This document shows positions 1 through 13,600 of a stretch of DNA of 64,000 nucleotides, piece by piece. The notes under the pieces were generated by a model, which searched no databases, was not told where the DNA came from, and was given only the letters and a program-made list of their open reading frames with translations. The DNA lies in contig CM055109.1 of assembly GCA_029204225.1 (NCBI GenBank), positions 31,347,870 through 31,411,869 of the forward strand, in the 5' to 3' direction. How positions within the stretch are numbered: the stretch's first letter is position 1; each line of letters starts with the position of its first letter. Source of the stretch: Diphasiastrum complanatum (lineage: Eukaryota; Streptophyta; Lycopodiopsida; Lycopodiales; Lycopodiaceae). A program made the translations under genes and the position numbers.

Positions 1-852
1 GTGCAGATCCTTCAAGATTCATAGTTCTTGGGGATGGATCTAGACATCAAGTGAACGGTATTGGTTCACTATGGCTCAACACAAACGGCAGAGACAGACG
101 ACTCGAAGACGTTCGCTTCCGGCCTACTCTGCAACAAGATTTGCTTTCTATAGCAAGAATGGCAGATGTAGGGATGCGTGTGACATTTTCTGATGAAGCA
201 TGCAATGTGATTGATGCCAGTACCAGTACTTTGATCGCTCAAGGTAGAAGGAAAGAGAACCTATATCATTTGAAGGTACGCCTACCTGCAGATCAGGTGC
301 ATCAGACTCATGACGACTCACCAGACACTCTGTGGCACAAGATACTCTGCCACATGAACTCAATGGCACTTTACCAGACAAGCCATCATGGAGCGATAAC
401 AGGGGTCAGCATCTCGAATGCAACTAGTTCGACCACTTGTGATGCATGTTTGAAGGGCAAGATGTCATGCACTCCATTCATTAAAGACTCCTACAAAACG
501 ACCAAGATTCTGGAGCTAGTGCATTTTGACATTTGCGGACCATTCAACGTGATCTCAGTAGGAGGTTCAAAGTATTATATAACCTTCATTGATGATTATA
601 ACAAATTTGCCAGAGTGTATTTTATTCAGAATAAATTTGAAGCACTTGATAAATTCACAGAATATGTGAATTGGATTGAGAGATGTACAGACAACAAAGT
701 GAAGCAGACCAGAACAGATCGAGGTGGCGAATACATCTCGAATCGCTTCACTAACTTCTGCAATGATCGTGGCATCATTCACAAAAGGACTACAGCCTAT
801 ACACCGCAGCACAATGGTGTTGCTGAGTGAAAGAATATGACCTTGATGAATG
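1..852 (+). mobile_element. Ty1/copia pol fragment, family A copy 1 (cut by window edge)
   Basis: Polyprotein fragment open from the first base of the window to a TGA at 828-830. It begins in the protease/linker region (FIVLGDGSRHQVNGIG), passes through a GAG-pre-integrase segment (LWHKILCHMN, then CDACLKGK) and enters the integrase core with HFDICGPF, FIDDYNKFARVYF and RTDRGGEY, ending at NGVAE. The integrase would cut and join DNA during insertion. The stop lies where related copies read AERKN, so CGA has probably become TGA. Similarity to copy 2 (from 2083) continues to about 852 and then stops abruptly, so the 3' part is missing. The apparent start at 51 is a GTG inside the frame and is not a real start. 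Confidence 0.9.
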
Positions 853-1522
853 ATAAGTACAGAAAGCTTCCCTAGATTGTAATCCACTTTAGTACCTTCT
901 AATCAATCCTGTAAATGCACAAGGACACTCAAAGATCAATTATACAATTGATCGCCACTCAAAGACAATGTTGATAAGTGTGGAAAATCTCAATTTTTTT
1001 CATCATTTTACAACAAGATTTACATTGATATATTAGATTGTAGCTTTAGGCTTAGGTTGTGTGTGTGTGTGTGTGTTGTGTGTGTGTGGGTGTGCACACT
1101 GTGTGTTGTGTGTAGTGTGTGTGTGTGTATTTGTGTGCGTGCTGTGTTTGTGTTTGTGTGCATGGGCATGTGCGTGTGCGTGTGCATGTGTGTGTACGTG
1201 TACTTAGGGTAAGGGTTAGAATGGGTCTTTATGGATGTGTGTGTGTGCGTGTGTGTTTGGACTGAGCTTAGAGCTCAGAAAATCGAGCCTGCGTGCTCCA
1301 TCCCACTTGATTTGGGATCACTTTGTTTTTTAAGCATGACCAAAATGGGTCGGAATGTATTGTACATTCTCGACAGTATGTTTTGGAGCATAGTGGTCAA
1401 GAACGTGTCAAAAAAATATTTAAATGCCCTAAAAATCACTTATAAGATAGTACGTACTAAAAAAAAGAATGATCAAATTTGTCTAAGCACTACGGATGGA
1501 GGATGTACTAGAAGAAACAAAA
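853..1522. other. Spacer without a recognisable gene
   Basis: Unique-looking DNA between two family-A copia pieces. It contains the GT-rich tract listed separately. An open frame at 1231-1548 is partly microsatellite-derived and shows no known motif. Confidence 0.6.
1057..1256. repeat. Imperfect GT-rich microsatellite
   Basis: Dense TG/GTG dinucleotides with many interruptions (GTGTGTTGTG, GTGCGTGTGC) from 1057 to about 1205, resuming at 1231-1256. It is an old, interrupted (GT)n tract. Confidence 0.85.
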
Positions 1523-2082
1523 CGTTTCTATTACCAAAGCTTTGCTAGCTTTCAGCCCTCTACCTGACAAAAATGTTCACGAACACGAAAGTCAAAAGAC
1601 ACGAAGCAAAAATGTTCGCAAACACCCTGACGAAAAAGACACGAACACGAAAGCTTCATGAAAGAGAATTTTTCATGGTACAACAGGAGAAAGTCAGACG
1701 ACGAGAAAGTCAAATGGCTCAAAAATTGTCGCGATACTCTTCTCTGCCCTCACGCTCCAAGAAGGACCAGCAAGATTATGCAAGTACCCAAAAGTACAGA
1801 TATCTGATCTGATAGCATGACGTCAATAGATACACTTTAGGTCATGGCTAATCTGCCACTCTTGTAATTCATGATTAGCTGTAGATGTTGTAATCACTCT
1901 AATCTAGAAGGTTACAAGAGGCGACTATATACTTACTAGATGATACTTGATCAATATACACACATGAAGTAGTCTGATGCTAGTAAGCAAGAAGACGAAA
2001 ATATAGAATACATATCTACCTACGTGCGAGACTTCTGAATAGGATCTGAAGATTCCCAAGTCCGCTAGTAAGCGAGACATTG
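1523..2082 (+). repeat. 5' LTR of family A copy 2, 3'-truncated
   Basis: It begins cgtttctattacc after an A-rich GAAACAAAA stretch; the reverse copy has TGTTTCTAACTAC after AAAAAACAAA, so the LTR start was probably TG. It is collinear with 4486-5045 (shared ttgctagctttcagccctc, tctgccactcttgtaatt, agtagtctgatgctagtaag). Similarity ends at gcgagacattgctc, where the sequence switches to integrase. Confidence 0.8.
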
Positions 2083-4485
2083 CTCGATGCAACCAGTTCG
2101 ACCACCTGTGATGCATGTCTGAAGGGTAAGATGTCACGCACTCCATTTGTCAAAGACTCCTACAGAACAACCAAGATTCTGGAGTTAGTGCATTTTGACA
2201 TCTATGGACCTTTCAATGTGATCTCAGTAGGAGATTCAAAATACTATATAACCTTCATTGATGATTATAGTAAATTTGCCATAGTGTACTTTATTCAGAA
2301 TAAATCTGAAGCACTTGATAAATTCACAGATTACGTGAATTGGACAGAGAGATGCATAGGCAACAAAGTGAAGCAGATCAAGATAGATTGAGGTGGCGAA
2401 TACATCTCAAATCGCTTCACTGACTTTTGCAATGATCATGGCATCATTCACAGAAGGACTGCAGCTACACACCATAGCACAACGGTGTTGCAGAAAGAAA
2501 GAATAGGACCCTAATGGAAGCTGCCAGATGCATGATGGCCTTCTCGAAGGCTCCAAGGGTACAGTGGGCTGAAGCAGTAGCTACAGCCGCATACATCTAG
2601 AACAAGATCGGGAAGTTTGGTGTCCCTCACACGACACCACATGAGTTATGGTGGGGTAGAAAGTCCAACCTGTCTCACATCAGAATCTTTGGCTGTGCAG
2701 TTTATGCACATATTCCTGATAAGCTTCAAAAGAAGCTTGATGAGAAAGCCGAATAGGGATTTTTGGTAGGTTATGACAACAATTCGTCATACTACAGAGT
2801 CTATATGCCAGACACAAACACTGTGAAAACAGTGAGAGATGTCAGATTTGATGAAAGCAGGACAATGGCCAATGACGATCCTAACAGCTATGAGGTTCTG
2901 GAGAGACAATACTATGATTTGCCACCAGTGACAGAGGCAGCAAAAGACGAACATGAAAACGAAGATTTTCGAGTCACTTCACACTCAAGTGACGAATCAG
3001 AAGACAACAGATTCGAAATGCAGCCTACTACTACAGTACCCGTAAACCAAGATGGTTCGCGGACCTAGCAGAGCAGACAAAGGAAAAGACATTGTTGTCC
3101 TAGGAGGATCTCCTAAAAGGTCGACAAGACCACAAAGAGCACCAACAAGATACGTGCCAGGCAGCTCGACTTCCACATCAGAAGAGTTTTGCGGATTCAA
3201 TGTCGAACCATAGACTTTTGAGGAGGCAATTGAACGTCCAGAGAAGGACAAATGAATCCAAGCCATGAACGAAGAGATGGAATCCATGAGGAAGAACCAG
3301 GTATGGACGTTGTAGCCATTACCGCATAAGTGCAAGATTGTCAAATGCAAATGGGTTTTCAAGCTCAAGTACAGACCGACAAGACTGGTAGCGAAGGGAT
3401 TTTCTCAGAGATATGGTATTGACTACTCTGAAACCTTCTCTCCTATCATCAAACATTCGTCCCTATGTCTATTATTTGCATATGCAGCTGCTTATGACCT
3501 CAGGATCCACATTGTGGACGAGAAGACAGCCTTCTTGCATGGCGATCTAGACAAAGAGGTCTATATGGATCAACCCCCAGGTTACGTTTCAAATTCACTT
3601 CCTGATTATGCATGCCAGAATGCATAGAAGTATCTACGGTCTGAAATAGTCAGCTCGACAATGGTACAAGAAGAAGGATCAAGCCCTGAAATCATTAGGA
3701 TTCAAGCCACTGTTGGTTGATTCCAATGTGTATGTCAGAGTCGCATATGGGAAGATCATCATTGTGGCTGTATATGTGGACGACACTCTGATACTCTACA
3801 AGAGTGAGAAGCTGATTGCTGAAGTGAAGGAAGACATCTCAAAACATTTTGAGATCGTGGATTTGGGAGAAGCCAGGTGTTACCTTGGCTTGCAAATTGA
3901 CAAGGACTATGAGGGAGGTAAGTTGTACCTTCACCAATCCAGATACACCCAAAAAATCCTAGAGGATTTTGGGATACTAAATTGCAAAGGAGCGAATACT
4001 CCAATGCTCGTAGGAACGGTGCTGACAAAGCCTGAAGTAGTTGATAGGTTCGCTGATGTACCTTGCTGACAACACATGTCCTGACTTTGCTTATGCAGTG
4101 TTCAGGATGAGCCAATTCTACACAAATCTAGGCATAACACATTGAAAGACTGCAAAACGAATTTTGCAATATCTTCAATTAACGAGAGATTATGGATTGT
4201 GTTATTGTCGTGATGCAGGTTTCAGGATGCTTTCCTGTAGTGATGCTAGCTGGGCATCCCTCAAAGACGATTGTAAGAGCGTCTCAGGAGGATTCACCAT
4301 CGCGTCAGGAGCGGCAGTTCTCTGGGTCAGCAAGAAGCAAATCGTTGTGGCTCAGTCATCCTACGAAGCAAAATATGTTGCATCAACAAAGATGGCCAAC
4401 GAAATAATTTGGCTCAGGCAGTTCCTGAAAGAATTGGGTGAAAAGTTCGAGCCTCTGATTTTGCATATGGATAACACATCTACAA
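2083..4485 (+). pseudogene. Broken copia pol (integrase - RT - RNase H), family A copy 2
   Basis: In order: CDACLKGK and the integrase core (HFDIYGPF, FIDDYSKFA, then a TGA at 2389-2391 just before GGEY); the post-integrase KAxFVGYD-like segment; RT with IDYSETFSPIIKHSS and VDEKTAFLHGDL; the RT active site YVDD at 3773-3784 followed by DLGEARCYLGLQI; then RNase H with SDASWASLKDDCKSVSGG, SSYEAKYVAS and HMDNTSTIHY. Stops occur at, for example, 2389, 2598, 2755 and 3066; many look like CAG, CGA or TGG changed by C-to-T or G-to-A. The segment linking RT to RNase H (about 4035-4060) has lost sequence that copy 3 retains. Confidence 0.85.
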
Positions 4486-5397
4486 TACATTACCAAAGGT
4501 TTGCTAGCTTTCAGCCCTCTACCTGACAAAAATGTTCGTGAACGCGAAAGTCAAAAGACACAAAGCAAAAATGTTCGTGAACACCTTGACGAAAAAGACA
4601 CGAACGTGAAAGATTCGCGAAAGAGAATTTTTTACGGTACAGCAGGAGAAAGTCAGACGATGAGAAAGTCAAATGACTCAAAAATTGTCACAACACTCTT
4701 CTCTGCCCTCACGCTCCAAGAAGGACCAGCAAGATCATGCAAGTACCCAGAAGTACAGATATCTGATTTTGATAGCATGACGTCAGCATATATACTTTAG
4801 GTCGTGGATAATCTGCCACTCTTGTAATTCATGATTAGTTGTCGATGTTTTAATTACTCTAATCTAGAAGGTTACAAGAGGCGACTATATACTTATTGGA
4901 TGATACTTGATCAATATACACACATGAAGTAGTCTGATGCTAGTAAGCAAGAAGACGAAAATACAGAATACATGTCCGCTTGCGTGCGAGACAATTCTGA
5001 ATAGGATCTGAAGATCCACAAGTCTGCTAGTAAGCGAGACATTGCTCATGGGAGAACATTATTTCTCTCATGCCAATGCACTGCGTGGATCTGCATGTAG
5101 TGCTTGAAGAATCAGAGAAAGATCAATAGATAATTTTTTATCTTGTTTGATTTTGAATATAAATTAGTCTATTGTTATTCGTGTGTCTTGTTTATTTTAA
5201 TTCCGCACCTTGGTTTGAATTTTGTTGAATGTTGCATTAATTTCTTAACATAGTACAATAGTGTTTGTCTACATTCTAGAGGATTGTAGGAATGATGCAG
5301 CTGGCAGTGACCAGCAATCATATCTAAACTCCATCCGTTTCGCACTTGCGAAAGCTTCGTTTGCATCAGTAATTTTAGCCTCATGGATCCAACAACA
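4486..5397 (+). repeat. 3' LTR of family A copy 2
   Basis: Collinear with 1523-2082, then with the reverse-strand LTR at 8483-9539 as far as actccatccg (5334-5343). The proposed end CAACA at 5393-5397 is followed by ttggtatgaaatct, a weak match to the copia tRNA-Met primer site (TGGTATCAGAGC). The first bases (TGTTTCT) are lost in the junction with RNase H. Confidence 0.75.
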
Positions 5398-5831
5398 TTG
5401 GTATGAAATCTAAAAAAATGAGCACTATGTTGATCAACTATTGCTAGTTTGTTAGAAGCATATGTTAGAAGCTTACTAGTCACTGTCTGTGACACGCAGA
5501 GCTTAGTGTAGGTCCAAGTGTCCATTCTGATTATTGATCATCACCAATCTGATGGCCTCAGGTCGTGCCGAGCTCATGTGTTAGAGCTCCACTGGTGTCA
5601 CAAAAAAACAACAAAAAATTCCCAAGCAGAAACATTGCTCGACAAAATTGAGGCAGTCTTGTTCAAAAATTGATAGAACCGAGAAAAAGAGGAGCAAGAC
5701 ATTATGCGAAAAAAGGGTAAGCCCGTCGATGACGGGCGGCCGGACGTTGATTGCAGATGGTTTGCATTTTGGTCAGAAATCAATTACGTATGGTTTGCAT
5801 ATACAAAGTTTGATATCTTTACAATTCTCTG
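5398..5831. other. Spacer with a primer-site-like start, no gene seen
   Basis: It starts with a degenerate PBS-like stretch right after an LTR end, then unremarkable AT-rich DNA. Short open frames here show no family motif. The last ~50 bp resemble the end of the tandem unit that follows. Confidence 0.4.
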
Positions 5832-7083
5832 GACTACTTTAGGGTTCTTGGCTTGGACGCACATTTCTTTGTGCATACTGAACTTCTTGGAGCCCGGTTT
5901 GTTGATGCGGGTTTGTCTCGACATGTAGCACTAGATGGAACAAATAGCATGCAATACGGAGCCCATTCGGAGACACTGGACCACTTCTCGAAAATGTCAA
6001 AAAGTAGTCCATTTATTGTGCCCTAGTGGTGTTCCTCCCGGCATAAAGGGCGTTTTCAAGCATACGACATCGAAATTGAGCAACAGCTGGTCCAGTGGGT
6101 TTGTATTGAGCCCACAAACCTTTGGACACCTACCGTCCAAAGTTTTGACTATTTTTTATTCAATCCGACCAATTTCTGATTCAACGGGCCTAGAATCCCA
6201 AGACTACATTTAGGGTTTCTGGTTTGGATGCACATTTCACTGTGAGTACTGAACCGTTTGGATACCGGTTTAGTCTTGTGGGTTTTTCTCAGTGTGTAGC
6301 ATAGGACGAGATAGAGGGTTTGAAAAACGGACTCCGTTTGATGACACTGGACCAGTTTTCAAAAATGTTCGAAAGTAGTCCATTTATTGGCATTCCCCTT
6401 GACAAAAAGAGGACGTCGGAACTGAGCTACAAATAATCTTGTGGTGTGTGGCGAGCCCACAAACCTATGGACACCTCCTATCCGAAGTTCTGACTTGTTT
6501 TTACAAGATCCGACCAATTTCTAGCTCGATGGGCCTAGTATCCCAGGACTGCGTTTAGGACTTTTGGTCCGGGCGCATATTTCACTATGAGTATTGAAGT
6601 GTTTGGAGCCTGCTTTAATCTTGTAGGTTTGTCTCGGCGTGCAGCACAAGATGGAATAAATAGTCTAAAAAATGGACTTTGTTCGGTGACATTGGACCGG
6701 TTCTCAAGGATGTTGGAAAGTAGTCTATTTAGTGGCATTCCTTTGACAGAAAGGGTGTTTCCAGACAAACGACAGCTGCAAATGGTCTTGTGGGTTTGTG
6801 TCGAGCCACAAACCTATGGACGCCTCCTGTCCGAAGTTCTGACTATTTTTCACTGAAGTCAACCAATTCCTGCTGGCTCAACGAGCCTAGAATTCCAACA
6901 CTACGTTTAGAGTTTTTGGTTCGGACGCATGTTTTGCTATCAAAAAAAAATCATTTGAAGCCCAGTTTAGTGTTGTAGAGTCGTATCAGTGTACAGCACA
7001 GGACGGAACAAACGGTCTGAAAAATTAACTTCGTTCGGCAACAGTGGACTGGTGCTTGGGGATGCTGGAAAGTAGTCATTAGC
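5832..7083. repeat. Satellite-like tandem array, ~350-bp unit, about 3.5 copies
   Basis: The landmark 'ctac-tttaggg-ttcttggttyggacgcacattt' recurs at 5832, 6202, 6547 and 6899 (spacings 370, 345 and 352). Each unit then carries, in order: a GAGTACTGAA-like stretch, GGTTTGTCTC, GTAGCAC..GATGGAA, GACACTGGACC, AAAGTAGTCCATTTA, GAGCCCACAAACCTATGGACACCT, GTCCGAAGTTCTGACT and CGACCAATTTCT. The units differ by many substitutions, so the array is old. The last unit stops at about 7083, shortly before a GA microsatellite. Confidence 0.85.
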
Positions 7084-7224
7084 CTATCGTTGACGGATGG
7101 CTGACGCGATCTGGGTGGCGGCTTGTGGTCGAGACGTGCAGATGACGCTAAGAGCGGGTGATTGATGATTGAAGCCAGACATAATTAGATGCCCATGAGA
7201 GACGAGGGTGCGCTTTAGGATCGC

Positions 7225-8482
<1,258 letters not shown>

Positions 8483-9539
8483 TGTTATGATGAGAATCAA
8501 ATAAGAGGAATTAGAGGGAATCGCGAAATTGTCACGACAACCACGATCCTCTTTGGATTCGGATGGAGTTCAGATGCAATCGCTGGACACTGCCAGCTGA
8601 ATCACTCCTATAGTCCTCCAGAATGTAGACAGGCACGACTGATCTACGTTTATAAAATTTATGCAACATTCAACATAGTTTCAACCAAGGTGCAGAATTA
8701 AAATGAACAAGAGAAATCAGACATACGAATAACAACAGACACATTTGCATTCGAGATCAGATACAACAAGAAAAATCATCTATATTGATCTTCCTTTGAT
8801 TTCTTCAAGCACTGCATGCAAAACCACGCAGTGCGTTGGCGTGAGAGAGATACACTTCTCTCACGGATGTATGTCTCGCTTACTATCGGACTTTGGATCT
8901 CTATGGATCCTGATCATAGAACTCGTCTTGCACGCATGTGGACTTGTTGTCTATATTTCGTCTTGATTGCTTACTAGCATCAGACTACTACATTACATTG
9001 TATTCTGTTATCTCTGCTGATCTATATGGCAAGTATCATTATGTAAGTATAGTCACTCTATGTAAATCTAAGATTAGAGTGATTAAGCATCTACAACTAA
9101 TCAAGAAATTACAAGAGTGGCAGATTAGCCACGACCTAAAGTGTATCTGCTGACATCATGCCATCAAATCAGATATCTGTACTTCTAGGTACTTGCGTGA
9201 TCTTTGCTAGTACTCTTTGGAGTGTGAGGGCACAATGGATTTTGCAACATTTTTCGTGTCATGTCGTTGGTTTTATTTCCATCGTTGGTTTTGTTTCCAT
9301 CGTTGGTTTCGTTTTGCTCGTCTGCCTTTCTCTCATACTAGACCGCAAAAGATTCTCGTGCCAGACCTCAAAAAATTCTCATTCGTGAATGTTTCATGTT
9401 CACAAACTGTTCGTCTTCGTCTCTTTTGACTTTTGTGTTGGCGAAACTTTTCGTGTTTCGTGTCTCTTGACTTTCGTGTTCGCGAACATCTTTGTCAGGT
9501 TGAGGGCTGATAGCTAGCAAGGCTTTGTAGTTAGAAACA
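8483..9539 (-). repeat. 3' LTR of family A copy 3
   Basis: Starts TGTTTCTAACTAC at 9539, right after an A-rich AAAAAACAAA tract that would serve as the polypurine primer. It is collinear with the LTRs of copy 2 through tctgccactcttgtaat, agtagtctgatgctagtaagc and gcagctggcagt. The far end is uncertain: ATAACA at 8488-8483 followed by ttgatatagcc is only a weak LTR-end/PBS match. Confidence 0.7.
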
Positions 9540-11390
9540 TTTTGTTTTTTCAGCTCCCTCTCAAAGCATGATAGCTTTACGATCCCAAGACTGCTCCTCT
9601 GTCTCTCAAAGAATCCTTTTTCTAGGGCTTTGGTGAAGATGTCAGCAACTATGTCTTTCATTCCGATGAAGGTGGTCTACAACATCTTCTTTTCAATTAG
9701 ATCCCTGATCAAGTGGTACTTGATTGCAATGTGCTTCGTTCTGGAATGGAACATGTGATCTTTCGTTAGGTGTATTGCAGAGGTGTTGTCCATCTGCAAG
9801 ACCAGGGGCTCATTCCTTGTTTCGCCCAATTCGTCCAGGAACTGCCTTAGCTAGATTATCTCGTTGGCCATCTTTGCTGTTGCAATGTACTCTGCTTCAC
9901 AAGATGACTGGGCTACAACGGTCTACTTCTTGTTGACCCAGAGAACTACTGCTCCTGATGCGATGGTGCATCCTCCTGAGACGCTTTTACAATTGTCCTT
10001 GAGGGATGCCCAGCTAGCATCGTTGTAGGAAAGTATCTTGAAACCTGCACCACGACAATAACACAAGCCATAATCCCTCGTTAATTGAAGTTATTGCAAA
10101 ATTTGTTTTGCAATCTTCCAATGTGTCGAGCCTGGATTCGTGCAGAATTGGCTCATCTTGAACACTACATAAGCAATATTAGGACGTGTGTTGTCTGCAA
10201 GGTACATCAGTGATCCTATCAGCTTCCTGTAAGGTGTGAGCTACATTTGTTCTCCTTCTTCCTCAGTCTTTGGACAATCATCATTCGTCAGCACCATCCC
10301 TGCAAGCATTGGAGTGTTTGCTCCTTTGCAGTTCAACATCTCAAAGTCCTCTAGCATCTTCTGGGTGTATCTGGACTCATGAAAGGAATAACTTACCTCC
10401 CTCATAGTCCCTTTCAATTTGTAAGCCTAGGTAACACCTGGCTTCTCCCAGATCCACTATCTCGAAATGTTTTGAGATATCTGCCTTTACTTCAGCAATT
10501 AGCTGCTCACTCCTGCAAAGTATCAGAGTGTCATCCACATACACAGCCACAATGATGATCTACCCATCTGTAACTCTGACATATACATTGGAATCAACCA
10601 ACAGAGGCTTGAATCCTAATGATTTAAGGACTTGGTCTTTCTTCTTGTACCATTGTCAGACTGATTGTTTCAGACCGTAGATGCTTCTATGCATTCTGCA
10701 TGCATAGTCAGGAAGTGAATTCGAGACATATCCTGGGGGTTGATCCATACAGACCTCTTTGTCTAGTTCGCCATGCAAGAAGGCTGTCTTCTCGTCCACA
10801 ATGTGGATCCTGAGGTCATAAGCTACTGCATATGCAAATAACAGACATAGGGACGAATGTTTAACGATAGGAGAGAAGGTTTCAGAGTAGTCAATACCAT
10901 ATCTCTGAGAGATTCATCGCTCGAATGGGAGACGACTCAAAAATTTTTGTTTTTGTGTTCGTCCTCTGCTCCCTCTATCGTTGGTGGCAGGTCATAGTAC
11001 TATCTCTCCATAACTTCGTAGCTAATAGAATCGTCATTGGCCATTGTCCTGCTCTCATCAAATCTGACATCTCTCACTATTTTCACAGTGTTCGTGTCTG
11101 GCATGTAGATTCTGTAATAAGACGAATTGTTGTCATAACCTAACAGAATCTCTGCTCGGCTTTCTCATCAAGCTTCTTTCGACGCTTATCCGGAATATGT
11201 GCATATGCTGCACATCCAAAGATTCTGATGTGAGATAGGTTGGGCTTTCTACCCCACCATAGCTCATGTGGTGTCGTGTGTGGGACACCAGACTTGCCTG
11301 TTCTATTCTAGATGTATGCGGCTGTAGCTATTGCTTCAGCCACAGTGCCCTTGGAGCCTTTGAATAGGCCATCATGCATCTGGCTATATT
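9540..11390 (-). pseudogene. Broken copia pol (integrase - RT - RNase H), family A copy 3
   Basis: On the minus strand: post-integrase segment, then RT with the active site YVDD at 10541-10530 and DLGEARCYLGLQI, RNase H with NDASWASLKDNCKSVSGG and SSCEAEYIA, then MFHSRTKHIAIKYHLIRD and the copia C-terminus DIVADIFTKALEKGFF. It keeps the pol 3' end that copy 2 has lost. About 410 bp present in copy 2 (2995-3404) are missing here at about 10920, where DESLRDMV-like sequence is created. Several in-frame stops make it non-functional. Confidence 0.85.
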
Positions 11391-11724
11391 TCATCAAATC
11401 TATGTGCCTAGAGTGGAGCTAAATGCCAAGATAAGCTAGTTTTTATAACTAGTCTTGATTCTAGTTTCTAGTTTGGATCTAGATCATTAATTGGTGCATT
11501 CTCCATCTCTTTTAGGATTGTTTGGGATTCATTTTGCTGAAATTTTTCAATATCTAACTCAAGACAATATCTAGGATACTCAAAGTTGACTTTAAGTCAT
11601 TTTTTTTTTATCTTAATGGATCTCCCGGATATTCTAGTTGAATGAGAAGAGTGCATAATAGAATTTGCTATAATTTCACATGTTTACAAAAGATGAGATC
11701 TATCAAATCAAATAGACAAAAGAT

Positions 11725-12022
11725 GATTTGAATTAGTATATGTGTTTAGCTACAAGGCATGATTTGAGAAGCTACTCTTATTGTCTGGAAACAATTGAAG
11801 TATGTCATAAGGCTGTCAAAGGCAGTCACAAAATTGAAAATTCAAGACTTGCTTGCACTCACGCCAGATTGCTAAAGTTGATTTGAATTAACATATGTGT
11901 CAAGTTATAAGGCATGATTTGAGAAGCTACTCTTATTGTTGAAGTATGTCATAAGGCTTTGAAAGGCATTCACACAATTGAAAATTCAAGGCTTTCTCGC
12001 ACTCACGCCAGATTGCAAAAGG
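11725..12022. repeat. Tandem duplication, ~155-bp unit, 2 copies
   Basis: The run gatttgaatta..atatgtgt..aaggcatgatttgagaagctactctta, then gaagtatgtcataaggct and ctcacgccagattg, occurs at 11725 and again at 11880, with a few substitutions and a 13-bp length difference. Confidence 0.85.
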
Positions 12023-12486
12023 TTCCAAGTTTGCAAGGCTTGGTCCAAGAAAGAACTATTCATCCCACCACATAGCTGGACTAAAACAAATTTCATTTTT
12101 GTGCATGCCAAAAAGTTGCAAAACCCTTTTTTTTTGTACGTTTTAAATTGTTTTACAAAATTGAAATTGATTTTTGATGTACAAAGATTTTCCAATGTCT
12201 AAGAATGTGTCACATCTGTATTTTTTTGGGGGAGGTTTGGAAACAAAATTTTGGATTAGTCAAGACTCTTCAAAATTTGAGAATGTCCATTTTTACTATT
12301 AATTTTGAGAGCAATTGAAAGTGCTCAAAGAGCAGACAAAAACTAATGCACAAATTTTAAATTTTGTTGTTTTTTGAATTTTGGTTTCATCTAAATATTT
12401 GAAACTTGAATTATGTTTTATTTTTATTAGATCAAGTTTGTTTGTAGTGAAGGCTAAAAAGTCACTCTAAGTCCATAGATAGCAAC

Positions 12487-13384
<898 letters not shown>

Positions 13385-13600
13385 ATCGATACACCACCAT
13401 GATCAGACCTTACCATTTCGGTTTTAGTAGCTAATGGGTTCTCCACCAAATCTTTGAAGTTTTGAAACATTGGACTTTTTTAATCATGTAGATCCATGTC
13501 TTCCTTGAATAGTCATCAATGAAGGTCTAAAATACCAATGGACATTACCTTCATTGACTCGCACAAATCAAAAAATGCACTAACTCAAGCACCAAGAACA
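13385..13600 (-). pseudogene. Copia integrase relic
   Basis: The minus strand, with frame changes, gives VLELVHF..DLC, MKVMSIG, then FIDDYSRKTWIYMIKK and SDHGGV. These match the order of landmarks in the copia integrase core around its first two catalytic aspartates. The interval is isolated, with no readable RT nearby, so it is a small remnant of a family different from A. Confidence 0.7.

Larger units (their letters stand above)
1523..5397 (+). mobile_element. Ty1/copia element, family A copy 2, internally deleted, two LTRs
   Basis: Two direct repeats (1523-2082 and 4486-5397) flank a pol segment running from integrase to RNase H. The left LTR joins straight into the integrase region at about 2080, so its 3' end, the primer site, gag, protease and the start of integrase are gone. 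At the right, RNase H is cut short at DNTSTIHY and joins the LTR without the usual pol C-terminus or polypurine tract. The element has several in-frame stops and frame changes and cannot move by itself. No target-site duplication was found, because neither outer boundary is clean. Confidence 0.85.
8483..11390 (-). mobile_element. Ty1/copia element, family A copy 3, 5'-truncated, reverse strand
   Basis: Same family as the two plus-strand copies. Reading the minus strand: it begins abruptly in the middle of integrase (about 11390, ARCMMAYSKAPR region), continues through the post-integrase segment, RT and RNase H to the pol C-terminus, and then one LTR (9539 down to about 8483). No 5' LTR, primer site, gag or protease is present on the right. 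It lies tail to tail with copy 2. Confidence 0.85.

Noticed and set aside
1231-1548. Open frame of 105 codons
   Set aside because: The start lies in a GT repeat, there is no motif, and its end overlaps the LTR start of a copia element.
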